Assembly: GCF_030687395.1 (NCBI RefSeq)
Contig: NZ_CP117430.1
Location: forward strand, 806,001 to 870,000
Direction: 5' to 3'
Origin: Pseudomonas wuhanensis
GTDB taxonomy: Bacteria > Pseudomonadota > Gammaproteobacteria > Pseudomonadales > Pseudomonadaceae
DNA: 64,000 nt
The notes under the pieces were generated by a model. That model saw only the letters and a program-made list of their open reading frames with translations, was not told the DNA's origin and did no database searches. Positions 9,207 through 20,395 of this stretch are shown piece by piece. Made by a program: the position numbers and the translations under genes. Numbering within the stretch: the stretch's first letter is position 1; every line of letters begins with the position of its first letter.

Positions 9207-10157
9207 ATGACTGCTCGACCGACCCACACCCTTTGTCCTCATGCCCCCGTACCGGCCTTGCCGGCTGCAGGGCTGATCGGCGTGATCGCGCCCGCCGGCC
9301 CCGCGGCGCTGGACACCGATAAAGCCATTGCCTGGATGCGTGCTCGCGGCTATTCGCTGCGCGTGTTTCCCGGCGTTTATGAGCAAGAGGGTTATCTGGC
9401 CGGCAGCGATGATGTGCGGCTCAATGACTTGCATGGCGCCTTCGCCGACAGCGAGGTCGATGCCATCATCTGTCTGCGTGGCGGTTACGGTACGCCGCGT
9501 TTGCTCGATCGCATCGATTTCGAATTACTGCGCAACAACGCCAAGCCATTTATCGGCTACAGCGACATCACTGCGCTGCACTCGGCCATCAGTCGTTATG
9601 CAGGGTTCGTGACCTTCCATGGCCCGATGCTCAACGCTGACCTGCTGGGTGACAAGCAGCAACCCACTGAGTTCTCGTTTTTCAACATGCTGCGCGGGCA
9701 GGTAAAGGCGGGCAGTGTGCTTTCTCACCCGGTGGCCTGGCCGTTGACCACAATCGAGCCCGGCATTGCTCACGGGCGTTTGCTGGGGGGCAATCTGTCG
9801 ATGATCGCCGCGACCATGGGCACGCCTTACGAGATCGATGCCGAGGGCGTCATCCTGTTCATCGAGGATATTAACGAGCCGTTGTATCGCATCGACCGGT
9901 TGCTGACTCATTTGCGCCTGGCCGGCACGCTGCACAAGCTGCGCGGGGTTCTGGTGGGGGATGTGGCAGGGGTTGATGCGATTGCGCTGGAGAGGTTGCT
10001 CAAGCAGACCTTTGCTCCTTTGCGGATACCGGTGCTATCCGGATGGCGTAGCGGGCATTGTGATCCGAATTTGACGCTGCCGATGGGCGCGCTGGTCAGG
10101 CTGGATGCGGGGGACAAGGCGTTGGTGTTGGAGCAGGATGTGGTGATCAAACGGTAA
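9207..10157 (+). CDS. S66 family muramoyltetrapeptide L,D-carboxypeptidase
   Basis: This 316-residue protein belongs to the LdcA/MccF serine peptidase family S66. LdcA enzymes remove the terminal D-Ala from tetrapeptides during cytoplasmic peptidoglycan recycling; MccF members detoxify microcin C. Visible catalytic elements are the nucleophile serine in GYSDITALH, the glutamate in LFIEDINEPLYRIDR, and the histidine in SGWRSGHCDPN. ATG at 9207 has AGGGAGA 8 bp upstream. It stands alone after the lipA terminator and converges on a lytic transglycosylase, consistent with wall recycling. LdcA is more likely than MccF. Confidence 0.88.
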   Translation: MTARPTHTLCPHAPVPALPAAGLIGVIAPAGPAALDTDKAIAWMRARGYSLRVFPGVYEQEGYLAGSDDVRLNDLHGAFADSEVDAIICLRGGYGTPRLLDRIDFELLRNNAKPFIGYSDITALHSAISRYAGFVTFHGPMLNADLLGDKQQPTEFSFFNMLRGQVKAGSVLSHPVAWPLTTIEPGIAHGRLLGGNLSMIAATMGTPYEIDAEGVILFIEDINEPLYRIDRLLTHLRLAGTLHKLRGVLVGDVAGVDAIALERLLKQTFAPLRIPVLSGWRSGHCDPNLTLPMGALVRLDAGDKALVLEQDVVIKR

Positions 10158-10180
10158 ATCGTCACTGCCTGACAGTCAGT

Positions 10181-10264
10181 CATCGCGGGCAAGCCCACAG
10201 GTTCAAGGTGTACGCAAATGTCGCATTCACCTTTGAATTTGTGGGAGCGGGCTTGCCCGCGATG
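10181..10264. repeat. REP doublet (REPIN-like), GGGAGCGGGCTTGCCCGC type
   Basis: Two inverted REP copies: catcgcgggcaagccc at 10181-10196 (degenerate outer end) and gtgggagcgggcttgcccgc from 10241. It fills the gap between two convergent genes. Confidence 0.85.
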
Positions 10265-10267
10265 CTT

Positions 10268-11590
10268 TTAGCGGTTACGCAACCCTTCCAGCAATTTGTG
10301 CGTTGGATAGCCGTCCGCCGGCCAGCCGAAGAACTGCTGGGCGGCGCGGATCGCCTTACGGGTATTGGCGCCGATAATCCCGTCGGCGGTCCCTGCGTCG
10401 TAATTCTGGGCGCTCAGCAGGTTTTGCAGCTCGATTCGCTCGGTACGGCTCAGCGGCAAGTCATCTTTTGGCCATAGACCGCTGATCAGGCCGCCGCCAT
10501 TGAAACGCTCGGACAACAGGCTAACGGCCAAGGCGTAGGACGAAGAGTTGTTGTACTTGAGAATCGCGCGGAAGTTATCGAGGACCAGGAACGCCGGGCC
10601 GCGATAGCCTGCCGGCAGCAGCAGGGCGGCCGAGAGGTGTTCGGAGCCCGCCGGAACCTGGCCGCCATTGGGCAGGGTCACCCCCAGTTGCCGCCACTCG
10701 GCAACGCTCTTGCGAATCGAGCCATCGGCCAGGGCGTAATTGAAGCCACTCGGCAATTGCGCTTCGAAGCCCCAGGGCTGGCCTTTCTGCCAGCCGGAGC
10801 TTTGCAGGTAGTGCGCGGTCGAGGCCAATGCATCAGCGGAGCTGTTCCAGATGTCGCGGCGGCCATCGCCGTCGAAGTCCACGGCGTGGGTATTGTAGGT
10901 GGTCGGGATGAACTGCGTCTGGCCCATGGCGCCAGCCCAGGAACCGAGCATTTTCTCAGGTTCGATATCACCCTGTTGCAGGATTTGCAGGGCAGCGATC
11001 AGTTGCGCATGAGCAAAGCCCGGACGTCGACCTTCATAAGCCAGGGTCGCCAGGGAGTTGATCACCGACTTGCTGCCCTGGAACTGACCAAAGTTACTTT
11101 CCATGCCCCACACCGCGACCAATGCCTGACGGTCGACGCCGTAGCGCTGCTCGATGCTTTGCAGGATGTCGGCGTACTGGCTGACCAGCGCCTGACCTTT
11201 GCGCACCCGCAGCGGCGACAGCGCCCCGTCGAGGTACTCCCACACCGGGCGAGTAAATTCCGGTTGGCTGCGGTCGGCACGGATCACGCTGGTATCCACG
11301 CTGACATTGGCAAATGCACGGTCGAAGAGATCGGCGCGAATGCCGGCGGCGAGGGCGTCTTTACGGAAACCCGCCTGCCATTCGGCAAAGCTCTGGGTAG
11401 GCTGGATGTCGAGATTTTCACCGGTTGGAACCACCGGCGGAATGATCGCAGGGGCCGTCGCAACGGTGCGGGTTTGAAGCGGTTGGGCGTCAGCAGCGGT
11501 GGGTTTTTCCGCGCAGGCGACAAGCAGAATGAGGCTGGAGGCAGCTATCAGTTGGCGAAGAGGCCAACGACGGGAAATACAAAGGGGCAT
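10268..11590 (-). CDS. Lytic murein transglycosylase lipoprotein with PG-binding domain (SltB3-like)
   Basis: A 440-residue MltB-family lytic transglycosylase. After a signal sequence it has a lipobox-like LLVACAEK, a low-complexity linker, the SLT_2 catalytic domain with glutamate in VWGMESNFGQFQG and the loop DFDGDGRRDIW, and a C-terminal PG_binding_1 domain (about the last 60 residues, GTADGIIGANTRKAIR). The domain order matches P. aeruginosa SltB3, which lies in the same chromosomal neighbourhood. ATG at 11590 is preferred over 11632, because the extra residues would precede the signal peptide. It is a second MltB-type enzyme within 10 kb. Confidence 0.9.
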   Translation of the reverse strand: MPLCISRRWPLRQLIAASSLILLVACAEKPTAADAQPLQTRTVATAPAIIPPVVPTGENLDIQPTQSFAEWQAGFRKDALAAGIRADLFDRAFANVSVDTSVIRADRSQPEFTRPVWEYLDGALSPLRVRKGQALVSQYADILQSIEQRYGVDRQALVAVWGMESNFGQFQGSKSVINSLATLAYEGRRPGFAHAQLIAALQILQQGDIEPEKMLGSWAGAMGQTQFIPTTYNTHAVDFDGDGRRDIWNSSADALASTAHYLQSSGWQKGQPWGFEAQLPSGFNYALADGSIRKSVAEWRQLGVTLPNGGQVPAGSEHLSAALLLPAGYRGPAFLVLDNFRAILKYNNSSSYALAVSLLSERFNGGGLISGLWPKDDLPLSRTERIELQNLLSAQNYDAGTADGIIGANTRKAIRAAQQFFGWPADGYPTHKLLEGLRNR

Positions 11591-11652
11591 GCACAGGTCC
11601 AGAGGATACGAATCAGGTGCAGACCTTAACATGTTGAGCGATGGCTTGCCTT

Positions 11653-11817
11653 TCAGGCCGCCAGAAAGTAAGAAGCCTCCCAGCTATTAGACTGGAAGGC
11701 TTCGCGGCGGTAGCTGCCTTTGCCCTTGCCGGCTCGTTCCTGACGGCTGCGGAACAGTGGCTGGGCGATGATGGATTTGGCCTTGTTGGGGCCATGTTTG
11801 GATGGCTTTTTGCTCAT
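11653..11817 (-). CDS. arfA: Alternative ribosome-rescue factor ArfA
   Basis: ArfA rescues ribosomes stalled on nonstop mRNAs by recruiting release factor RF2 when trans-translation fails. The 54-residue product starts MSKKPSKHGPNKAK and contains the conserved core LFRSRQ and KGKGSYRRE followed by WEAS. Start ATG is at 11815-11817 and stop TGA at 11653-11655. The last third of the coding sequence (codons 39-49) forms a strong hairpin, as in other arfA genes, where cleavage or termination makes a nonstop mRNA and a truncated, active, tmRNA-sensitive product. The longer frame starting at 11859 is less likely, because the family begins at the chosen methionine. Confidence 0.9.
   Translation of the reverse strand: MSKKPSKHGPNKAKSIIAQPLFRSRQERAGKGKGSYRREAFQSNSWEASYFLAA
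11672..11703 (-). promoter_or_regulatory. Intragenic arfA hairpin (nonstop-mRNA generator)
   Basis: Read on the minus strand, GAAGCCTTCCAG (11703-11692) pairs with CTGGGAGGCTTC (11683-11672) over 12 bp with one G-U pair and an 8-nt loop. It lies inside arfA codons 39-49, upstream of the stop codon, and is followed by TTACTTTCT. This is the position known in E. coli arfA for RNase III cleavage or intrinsic termination. Confidence 0.8.
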
Positions 11818-11912
11818 GATGATCTCTTGCAAGTGAGTGGATTTTGCGGGGCAAATCATCGGCCGAAGTTGGGGTTCTGTCTAGTCCCCAGGATGTGTAG
11901 GAAATGATGACC

Positions 11913-12045
11913 TGTGGCGAGGGAGCTTGCTCCCGTTCGGCTGCGGAGCAGTCGTAAACCCGGTGAATATGGATTACCTGATGCGTCGCGGTGTCTGGTT
12001 TTGGGGTCGCTTCGCAACCCAGCGGGAGCAAGCTCCCTCGCCACA
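11913..12045. repeat. REP doublet, GGCGAGGGAGCTTGCTCCC type
   Basis: Inverted copies tgtggcgagggagcttgctc at 11913 and its complement ending at 12045, with GTTCGGCTGCGGAGC and its partner inside, about 133 bp in all. It lies between the holA stop and the arfA start on the minus strand. Confidence 0.88.
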
Positions 12046-12071
12046 GAGGTTGGTACAGGCTGAAAAACAGG

Positions 12072-13109
12072 TTATTCGGCAGGCAACGACAATCTCTGCC
12101 CAGCCATCAACAACGTCAACCGGCTCAAACTCATCCAGGGTGAACCCGCCGCCTGGCCTTTGATTTGCGCGTCGATGCGCTGCGCTTCAAGCAGCAACTG
12201 CGCCCAGCGTTGCGCCGAGTAGCGTTGCAGCGCCTTGCTCATCAGCGGTTTGCGTTTGTCCCAGATCGGCGGTCGGGCCAGGCTGAAGGCTTTGTCCAGC
12301 GGCACGCCCTGGCTGTATTGCAGTGACAGGTTGGCCAGCAGACGCAGCTCTCGGGCCAGTGCCCAGAGAATCACCGGCGGTTCGACACCTTCGCCGCGCA
12401 ACCCTTCGAGCATGCGCAGGGCGTGAGCAGCCTCGCCATTAAGGATCGCATCGGTCAGGCCGAAGACGTCGAAACGCGCGCTGTCGGCCACCGCCGCTTG
12501 CACGGTTTCGACCGTGATCTGCCCACCTTCAGCCATCAGCTTGAGCTTTTCGATTTCCTGGGCGGCGGCCAGCAGGTTGCCTTCGACCCGAGCGGCGATC
12601 AGTTCGACGGCGTCCTGGCTGGCGGAAAGCCCTGCCTGGGACAGTCGTTGACGGATCCAGCTTGGCAACTGGTTGGTGTCCACGGGCCAGATCTGCACGA
12701 ACTGGGTCTGCGGACCTTCGATCAGTGCCTTGCCCCACTTGGTCTTTTGCGCACTGCCGTCAAGCTTGGGCAGGCTGATCAGCAGCACCGTGTCTTCGGC
12801 CGGGCGCGAGCAATACTCGATGAATGCCGCGGCGCCTTTGTCTCCGGGTTTGCCGGAGGGCAGACGCAGTTCCAGAAGACGTTTTTCGGCGAACAGCGAC
12901 ATGCTGGCGCCGGCCTGCAGCAGCGTACCCCAGTCGAAACTGGCATCGGCGGCGAAGACCTGGCGTTCATCGAAACCTTGCTGGCGGGCAGCCGCGCGAA
13001 TGGCGTCGGTAGCTTCCTGACACAACAGTGGGTCATCGCCACTGATGACGTAGACCGGCGCGAGGGCGCCTTGCAGGTGTTTGCCGAGTTGGGCGGGGGC
13101 GAGTTTCAT
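12072..13109 (-). CDS. holA: DNA polymerase III delta subunit
   Basis: HolA is the clamp-loader subunit that opens the beta sliding clamp. The 345-residue protein has the expected N-terminal AAA-like fold (YVISGDDPLLCQEATDAIR, residues about 20-38; the P-loop is degenerate, as normal for delta), a middle lid region, and the C-terminal collar domain (about 210-340, with WALARELRLLANL). It lies downstream of lptE on the minus strand, separated by a GC hairpin. lptE-holA adjacency is conserved across gamma-proteobacteria. Confidence 0.95.
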   Translation of the reverse strand: MKLAPAQLGKHLQGALAPVYVISGDDPLLCQEATDAIRAAARQQGFDERQVFAADASFDWGTLLQAGASMSLFAEKRLLELRLPSGKPGDKGAAAFIEYCSRPAEDTVLLISLPKLDGSAQKTKWGKALIEGPQTQFVQIWPVDTNQLPSWIRQRLSQAGLSASQDAVELIAARVEGNLLAAAQEIEKLKLMAEGGQITVETVQAAVADSARFDVFGLTDAILNGEAAHALRMLEGLRGEGVEPPVILWALARELRLLANLSLQYSQGVPLDKAFSLARPPIWDKRKPLMSKALQRYSAQRWAQLLLEAQRIDAQIKGQAAGSPWMSLSRLTLLMAGQRLSLPAE

Positions 13110-13121
13110 AAGAAGAGACGA

Positions 13122-13143
13122 ACGGGGCGCCTGAGCGCCCCGT
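13122..13143 (-). terminator. GC-rich stem-loop between lptE and holA
   Basis: ACGGGGCGC-CTGA-GCGCCCCGT is a perfect 9-bp stem with a 4-nt loop. On the minus strand it follows lptE and is trailed by TCGTCTCTTCTT, moderately T-rich. It may be an attenuator that lowers holA expression relative to lptE. Confidence 0.55.
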
Positions 13144-13148
13144 AAGGC

Positions 13149-13754
13149 TTATTGCTGCGGCAGTTCGACAGGCGACTGACGCGGCGTCTGCGCTTCAGCC
13201 TTCTGCGCCGCTTCCAGTGCGTCGGCTTCAGCCTTGGCCCTGGCATCAGCGGTCTGTTGCATTTGTTCCAGCTGAGTCGGGGTCAACTGTTGCAGGCGCA
13301 GCATCATGCGTTGAACCAGTTCACGACGCATTTCCTTGCGGGCATCGTTGGCTTCCTGGTCAGAACCCACCAGGTTGTTGCCGTCATGGATGAAGACTTT
13401 CTGTACTTCGAGCTTGTCGCTCAGCAGTGGCAGGTTGCCCTGACCGCGGATGTCGTAATTCACTACCATGGCCATCTGGTACTCGCCAGTACGGCCGGCG
13501 CCTGCATAACTGAGGATGCGCTGGTTTTCCTGCTCGTCAGCCAGATACAGTTTGTAAGGCGCGCCGCTGTAGACCTTGACGCCGCTGCTTTCCAGCACCT
13601 GACGCATTTGTGTCACGGTTTCGCCGTAGGCGTTGCGGGCGCTCAGGTCGAGTTCCTTGATCGCCAGTTCGGTGGTGCCGGTGCCGCGCAGCTGGAAACC
13701 GCAGGCGCTCAGCAGGACTGCAAGGCCCATCACCAGCAAATTGCGTTTGATCAT
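13149..13754 (-). CDS. lptE: LPS assembly lipoprotein LptE
   Basis: LptE is the outer-membrane lipoprotein plug of the LptD translocon that inserts lipopolysaccharide into the outer leaflet. The 201-residue protein has a signal peptide with lipobox LSACGF and the typical GFQLRGTG start of the mature form, and an Ala/Gln-rich charged tail (about 160-201) beyond the conserved fold. ATG at 13754 follows a GGGGAG ribosome binding site; a start at 13790 would add residues before the signal peptide. It lies between leuS and holA, with a stem-loop on each side. Confidence 0.93.
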   Translation of the reverse strand: MIKRNLLVMGLAVLLSACGFQLRGTGTTELAIKELDLSARNAYGETVTQMRQVLESSGVKVYSGAPYKLYLADEQENQRILSYAGAGRTGEYQMAMVVNYDIRGQGNLPLLSDKLEVQKVFIHDGNNLVGSDQEANDARKEMRRELVQRMMLRLQQLTPTQLEQMQQTADARAKAEADALEAAQKAEAQTPRQSPVELPQQ

Positions 13755-13811
13755 CTTGTTGCTCCCCTTGAAACCATGTGGGCCGGTCAAGCGGCCCGAA
13801 AGGTTTTACTC

Positions 13812-13834
13812 GGCGCCAGGCATGACCTGGCGCC
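13812..13834 (-). terminator. Stem-loop between leuS and lptE
   Basis: GGCGCCAGG-CATGA-CCTGGCGCC is a perfect 9-bp stem with a 5-nt loop, 10 bp after leuS on the minus strand. The trailing GAGTAAAACCTTT is a poor T-tract, so partial termination or mRNA stabilisation is more likely than a full stop. Confidence 0.5.
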
Positions 13835-13843
13835 CGATCCAAT

Positions 13844-16609
<2,766 letters not shown>

Positions 16610-16730
16610 TTACACGCAAGGACGCGGCCAATGACCGCCCCGAGGGCCGTTGGTCGCGGCACTCAGCCGGTTTTTTCAGCGAGGCTAAGCTCTAAAAGGG
16701 GAGTGAGTCTTATCTTCAATGAGGTGATGG

Positions 16731-17051
16731 ATGGTTGAGTCACAGCAAAAAGCTACAAAACCGGAGCTGTACGAAAGACTGATCGACCGTCTCGCAATGG
16801 CCCTGGATGTGGCCAAAACCGCCGGTCGGCTTCGCGATGAGCGTCCCCTGGAGCTGGAGCTGCGTGGTTTGAGCCCCGCAGAGTTTGAACTGGTCAAGGC
16901 GTATCTGGACCGTAGTGAACGTGAGACGCATGGATGCTTGTCAGCAGCAATGAAGCAACTCGAGGCACCACGTTCGGCCAATATCATCTGGCTCAAGGAT
17001 AAGGCACCCGGCAAAGGCGCGGTAAAGGTCCGGTCTTTGCAATTCAAGTAA
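16731..17051 (+). CDS. Hypothetical protein, 106 residues
   Basis: I do not recognise a characterised family. The protein is hydrophilic and mostly helical in appearance (residues 8-70, with YERLIDRLAMALDVAKTAG and LSPAEFELVKAYLDRSE), has a single cysteine, no signal peptide and no membrane segment. A clear ribosome binding site GAGGTGATGG precedes ATG at 16731, supporting real translation. It is divergent from leuS across a 280-bp gap. The small size and charged helices would suit a regulator or protein-binding partner, but no function is implied. Confidence 0.75.
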   Translation: MVESQQKATKPELYERLIDRLAMALDVAKTAGRLRDERPLELELRGLSPAEFELVKAYLDRSERETHGCLSAAMKQLEAPRSANIIWLKDKAPGKGAVKVRSLQFK

Positions 17052-17157
17052 GGGCACTTGAAGCCGTGGGATATGCTTTTTTGAAGCAAAGTCCTTCCGC
17101 ATTTGTTGTCGCATTGCGTCAATCCACCTAGGCTTCGGGCATCTATGGAGATGCCCG

Positions 17158-17919
17158 ATGCCTTTTCGTTATTTCATTAAACAACTTCTATTGCCGCCCG
17201 GCATTTTATTGCTGTTGCTGGTGCTTGCCTGGTGGTGGCGCCGCTCAAGGCCGAGGCTGGCGGGGTTGTGTTTTATCTTGGGCGTGGGCGGCTTCTGGTT
17301 GATGAGCCTGCCAGTGATGGTGGAGTGGAGTGCCAGGGCGCTGGAGCGCGAGCCGCCTCTGGCGCGCGAGGAATGGGCAACCTTGAGCCAGCGGGCCGAC
17401 GCAATCGTGGTGCTGGGTTCAGGGCGTGAGCGTGGCGACCCGGCCTGGGGCGTTGACCAACCGACCGGTGTAGGCCTGGGGCGTGAACGCTATGCCGCGC
17501 GCCTGGCCAAGGCGTCCGGTTTGCCGATTCTGACCAGTGGCGGCCTGCATTACGGCACGCCACCGACCGAAGCGAAGCTGATGGCGGACTCATTGCTAGA
17601 TGATTTTGGCGTGACGGTGCGCTGGCAGGAAGGGCGCAGCCGCACGACCTGGGAGAATGCGCAATTCAGCGCCCAGGTATTGTTGCCGGAGGGGATCAAG
17701 CGGGTGGTGGTCGTGACTCAGGCCTGGCACATGCCGCGAGCGGTTTGGAGTTTCCAGCAGGCCGGGTTTGAGGTGGTGCCCGCGCCAGTGGGGTTTTTAG
17801 GCGTGGACAATGCCCGGCCGCTGGGCGGCTGGATGCCGGAATTCAAATCGATCTGGCAGAGCGGGCAGTTGATGAATGAGGCGGTGGGGCAGATCGGGTA
17901 TTCGTTGTTTTATCGCTGA
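17158..17919 (+). CDS. YdcF/ElyC family (DUF218) membrane protein
   Basis: A 253-residue DUF218 protein with two N-terminal membrane spans (about residues 8-25 and 36-52) and a soluble domain of roughly 170 residues. Family hallmarks are ADAIVVLGSG, the glycine-rich LTSGGLHYG, the acidic/Asn helix SRTTWENAQFSAQVL, and VVVTQAWHMPRAVWSF. ElyC of E. coli affects the undecaprenyl carrier lipid and envelope integrity, and SanA-like members affect vancomycin sensitivity. Converges with lnt, another envelope gene. The exact enzymatic role is unknown. Confidence 0.85.
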   Translation: MPFRYFIKQLLLPPGILLLLLVLAWWWRRSRPRLAGLCFILGVGGFWLMSLPVMVEWSARALEREPPLAREEWATLSQRADAIVVLGSGRERGDPAWGVDQPTGVGLGRERYAARLAKASGLPILTSGGLHYGTPPTEAKLMADSLLDDFGVTVRWQEGRSRTTWENAQFSAQVLLPEGIKRVVVVTQAWHMPRAVWSFQQAGFEVVPAPVGFLGVDNARPLGGWMPEFKSIWQSGQLMNEAVGQIGYSLFYR

Positions 17920-17921
17920 TC

Positions 17922-18013
17922 TGTGGCGAGGGGGCTTGCCCCCGTTCGGCTGCGCAGCAGTCGTATAATTTGGGGCTGCTGCGCAACCCAGCGGGGCAAG
18001 CCCCCTCGCCACA
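17922..18013. repeat. REP doublet, GGCGAGGGGGCTTGCCCCC type
   Basis: Nearly symmetrical 92-bp inverted pair: tgtggcgagggggcttgccc at 17922 and its complement ending at 18013, with inner arms GGCTGCGCAGCAG and CTGCTGCGCAACC. It lies between convergent genes and probably acts as a bidirectional terminator. Confidence 0.88.
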
Positions 18014-18018
18014 GAAGC

Positions 18019-19542
18019 TCAGACGGTCTTGGCCATCCGGTTGGCCACCAGCGCCCAGCCAAACAACAACACGCAACTGATGATCAATGGCCACGAACGC
18101 CATTCCAGGTAGGGCGTCAGGTTGTGCATCGGCACCACTTCGCCATACAGGATGCCTTGTTCGAACTGCGGGATCTGCGCAGTGATCTGGCCAAAAGGGT
18201 TGATCAATCCGGTCACGCCGTTGTTGGTCGCGCGGATCATCCAGCGGCCGGCCTCAAGTGCGCGCATCTGCGCCATCTGCAAATGTTGCAGCGGGCCGAT
18301 CGAGGTGCCGAACCAGGTGTCGTTGCTGATGGTCAGCAGCAAATCGCTACGGGCAGCGAGGCCGGCGGCGAATTCCGGGTAGACCACTTCATAGCAGATG
18401 TACGGCGCAATCTGATAACCCTTGGCCTGCAGCAGCGGTTGATCGGCCGGCCCACGGGCAAAGTCGGACATCGGCAGGTCGAAGAACGCGATCAGGCCGC
18501 GCAAGACTTCCTGCAATGGAACGTATTCGCCGAACGGCACCAGTTTCTGCTTCAGGTAAGTGCCATCGCCCTCACCGACAACGGTAATGCCGTTGAAGAA
18601 GCGCTTCTGGTGATGGACTTCCTGGCGAATCGGCACGCCGGTGATCAGCGCGGATTTACGTTCGGCGGCGAAGCTTCCCATCATGTTCAGGTAGCCCTCG
18701 GCGGACTCCTTGAGCACCGGGACCGCTGTTTCCGGCCAGATCAGCAGGTCGACGCGTTTGGAGCTGAAGCTCATGTCGCGGTACAGCGCCAGCTGCGCGT
18801 TGAGCTGCGAGGGGTCCCACTTTATGCTTTGTTCGATGTTGCCCTGAATCGCCGCGACGCTCAGTGGGGCGCCCGCCGGGCTGGTCCAGGCATGTTCCTT
18901 GAGCGCCATGCCGGCCACCCATGGGCCAGCCAGCAGTAACACACCGACAGCGATGAAGCCTTTACGGCCAGTGCTCACCAGGCGCGCAGCGTTGTAGATC
19001 AGCGCAGCCGTCAGAGCCAGGGAGAAGGAAATCAGCCACATTCCGCCGACCGGCGCGAGCCCGGCCAATGGGCCGTCGAGCTGGCTATAACCGGAATAGA
19101 GCCAAGGGAAGCCGGTAAGGAACCAGCCACGAAAGGCTTCCTGACCCACCCACAACGCCGCAAATGCCAAGGCATCGGCCAGCGGCGCTTCGTTACGGCG
19201 CAGCCAGCGCGCCCAAATCCAGGCGGGCAGAGCGAAGAACCAGGCAATCGCCGCGGTGAAGAGCAGCATCAAGAACCCGGCCAGCAGCACCGAGGCGCCG
19301 CCGAAGTTGTGAATGCTGTAGTAAATCCAGCTGGTGCCTGCGGCAAACAGGCCGAAACCGAAACACCAGCCACGGCCCAAGGCTTGGCGGGGGCTCAGTT
19401 CACGCAAACCGGCATAAAAGAAACCGACCGCCAGCAATGCCAGCGGCCAGATATCGAACGGCGCCAGGGCCAGGGTGGTGAGTGCACCGGCCGCCACGGC
19501 CAGCAGGTTACCGGGCCAGCCGGGGCGGGTTACGCGGAGCAT
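18019..19542 (-). CDS. lnt: Apolipoprotein N-acyltransferase
   Basis: Lnt adds the third acyl chain to the N-terminal cysteine of lipoproteins in the inner membrane. The 507-residue protein has about six N-terminal membrane spans, a nitrilase-fold periplasmic domain, and a final membrane span. The catalytic triad is visible as Glu in WPETAVPV, Lys in KQKLVPFGEYVP, and Cys in ICYEVVYPEF. It follows corC after 8 bp on the minus strand, in the conserved ybeZ-ybeY-corC-lnt order. Confidence 0.96.
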   Translation of the reverse strand: MLRVTRPGWPGNLLAVAAGALTTLALAPFDIWPLALLAVGFFYAGLRELSPRQALGRGWCFGFGLFAAGTSWIYYSIHNFGGASVLLAGFLMLLFTAAIAWFFALPAWIWARWLRRNEAPLADALAFAALWVGQEAFRGWFLTGFPWLYSGYSQLDGPLAGLAPVGGMWLISFSLALTAALIYNAARLVSTGRKGFIAVGVLLLAGPWVAGMALKEHAWTSPAGAPLSVAAIQGNIEQSIKWDPSQLNAQLALYRDMSFSSKRVDLLIWPETAVPVLKESAEGYLNMMGSFAAERKSALITGVPIRQEVHHQKRFFNGITVVGEGDGTYLKQKLVPFGEYVPLQEVLRGLIAFFDLPMSDFARGPADQPLLQAKGYQIAPYICYEVVYPEFAAGLAARSDLLLTISNDTWFGTSIGPLQHLQMAQMRALEAGRWMIRATNNGVTGLINPFGQITAQIPQFEQGILYGEVVPMHNLTPYLEWRSWPLIISCVLLFGWALVANRMAKTV

Positions 19543-19550
19543 GTCAATCC

Positions 19551-20390
19551 TTAACGGGCAATAGGTGTCAGACGCAGCAAGTGAATCCGACGGCTGTCGG
19601 CGTTCAGGATGCGGAAGCGATAGGCGCCGATCTCAGTGATTTCGTTGCGTTTTGGCAAGTGCCCGAACGCGCTCATCACCAAGCCACCGACGGTGTCGAA
19701 TTCATCGTCGGAGAATTCGCTGTCGAAGAACTCGTTGAAGTTATCGATCGGCGTCAGGGCCTTGATCAGGAAGTCCCCGCTGGGCAGCGGCTTGATGTAG
19801 CTGTCTTCTTCGACGTCGTGTTCGTCTTCGATGTCGCCGACGATCTGTTCCAACACGTCTTCGATGGTCACCAGGCCGGCCACGCCGCCGTATTCGTCAA
19901 TGACGATGGCCATGTGGTTATGGTTGGCGCGAAATTCGCGCAGCAGCACATTCAGGCGCTTGGACTCGGGCACGAAGGTGGCCGGGCGCAGCAGGTCCTT
20001 GATGTTGAAGCTGTCGCCGTTCTCCTTGAGGATCAACGGCAGCAAATCCTTGGCCAGTAACACACCCATCACGTCATCGTGGCTTTCGCCGATCACCGGG
20101 TAGCGGGAGTGGGCCGAGTCGACCACGGCTGGCAGGAACTCGCGGGGTGTCTGGGTCGCCTTGATGCTGATCATCTGCGAGCGCGGGACCATGATGTCCC
20201 GTACTTGCAGGTCTGCAACCTGGATGGCACCTTCGACGATGGCCAGCGCTTCGCTGTCCAGCAACTTGTTTTGATGTGCGTCGCGCAGCAGCTCCAGCAG
20301 CTCCTGGCGGTTCTTCGGCTCGTGGGCAAAAGCCTGGGTGAGCTTACCCAGCCATGACTTCTGCCCGTTGCTCGATCGATCTTCGCTCAT
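19551..20390 (-). CDS. corC: CorC/HlyC family CBS-domain protein
   Basis: A 279-residue soluble protein with a paired CBS module (about residues 65-185, starting VRDIMVPRSQMISI and ending VTIEDVLEQIVGDI) and the CorC_HlyC C-terminal domain (about 200-275). CorC proteins bind adenine nucleotides and are linked to magnesium/cobalt export; the true role is debated. The gene lies between ybeY and lnt with gaps of 5 and 8 bp, so it is co-transcribed with ribosome and envelope maturation genes. Confidence 0.92.
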   Translation of the reverse strand: MSEDRSSNGQKSWLGKLTQAFAHEPKNRQELLELLRDAHQNKLLDSEALAIVEGAIQVADLQVRDIMVPRSQMISIKATQTPREFLPAVVDSAHSRYPVIGESHDDVMGVLLAKDLLPLILKENGDSFNIKDLLRPATFVPESKRLNVLLREFRANHNHMAIVIDEYGGVAGLVTIEDVLEQIVGDIEDEHDVEEDSYIKPLPSGDFLIKALTPIDNFNEFFDSEFSDDEFDTVGGLVMSAFGHLPKRNEITEIGAYRFRILNADSRRIHLLRLTPIAR

Positions 20391-20395
20391 AGCGA

